Shown here piece by piece: positions 63,942 through 64,000 of a stretch of 64,000 nucleotides of DNA. A model generated the notes under the pieces. The model ran no database searches. It was not told the origin of the DNA and was given only the letters and a program-made list of their open reading frames with translations. This stretch comes from Dysgonomonas sp. 511 (GTDB lineage Bacteria; Bacteroidota; Bacteroidia; Bacteroidales; Dysgonomonadaceae). Numbering within the stretch: the stretch's first letter is position 1; each line of letters begins with the position of its first letter. The translations under genes were made by a program, and so were the position numbers. Where the stretch lies: assembly GCF_010501105.1 (NCBI RefSeq), contig NZ_QVMQ01000014.1:17109-81108 (forward strand), in the 5' to 3' direction.

Positions 63942-63961
63942 CCCCGACTTTTAAGTCGGGG
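63942..63961. repeat. Hairpin CCCCGACTT/AAGTCGGGG at the window end
   Basis: A perfect 9-bp inverted repeat with a 2-base spacer lies 166 bases after the last mob gene. There is no T-tract on either side. The 63776-64000 stretch otherwise shows no gene. It may be a regulatory hairpin or part of the element's internal region. Confidence 0.45.
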
Positions 63962-64000
63962 AAACCAATTTAGATATGTAAAGACTTTAGTCAAAGCTAT

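Overview
The window comes from a Bacteroidales genome, most likely Dysgonomonas or a close relative (Dysgonomonadaceae). This rests on sequence features, not on a database match: SusC/SusD pairs, a one-protein hybrid two-component regulator, many lipoproteins with an acidic stretch after the lipobox cysteine, TAnnTTTG-type -7 promoter elements, low G+C content, and mobilization genes of the Bacteroides conjugative/mobilizable type.

Region 1 (1-13.1 kb) is core chromosome. In order it holds the 3' end of metK, a DUF4271 membrane protein overlapping a hemD-like gene, era, then on the minus strand aroA, ppc, a PEPCK/HprK-like P-loop protein, a BamE-like lipoprotein with an Arg/Pro/Asn-rich tail, the translation operon rplY-pth-S4 protein, and the pair gmhA-msrC.

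Region 2 (13.1-35.3 kb) is accessory. It is bounded on both sides by decayed tyrosine-recombinase fragments: an N-terminal piece joined to an IS982-type transposase piece at 13.1-13.4 kb, and a catalytic-core piece at 34.9-35.3 kb. Between them lies a polysaccharide utilization locus with the content expected for pectic beta-1,4-galactan: HTCS sensor, GH147-like enzyme, SusC, SusD, SusE/F-like binding protein, GH53 endo-galactanase, GH2 and GH35 beta-galactosidases. An AraC regulator and a truncated tolC follow.

Region 3 (35.5-60.06 kb) is a minus-strand block devoted to tetrapyrrole and metal uptake. A cobalamin riboswitch at 59.86-60.04 kb heads a BtuB-type receptor and three surface lipoproteins (two DUF5074 beta-propellers, one PKD-like). 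Next comes a two-gene unit of a His-rich membrane protein and a TonB receptor. A long heme operon of the hmuYRSTUV type follows, with two HmuY-HmuR pairs, a PepSY membrane protein, a CobN-like chelatase anchored at both ends, a small membrane protein, a MotA/TolQ/ExbB-like channel and a DUF2149 protein. It ends in a truncated ABC transporter gene at the recombination scar.

Region 4 (60.1-64 kb) is the left part of a mobilizable element: an unknown ORF, an excisionase-like HTH protein, a DUF3408 protein, a hairpin-rich candidate oriT, a MobC-type accessory protein, a HUH relaxase and a single-pass membrane protein. Its right end lies outside the window. Intact tRNA, rRNA, CRISPR or complete IS elements were not seen. 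Coordinates of short sites were counted by eye and may be off by 1-2 bases.
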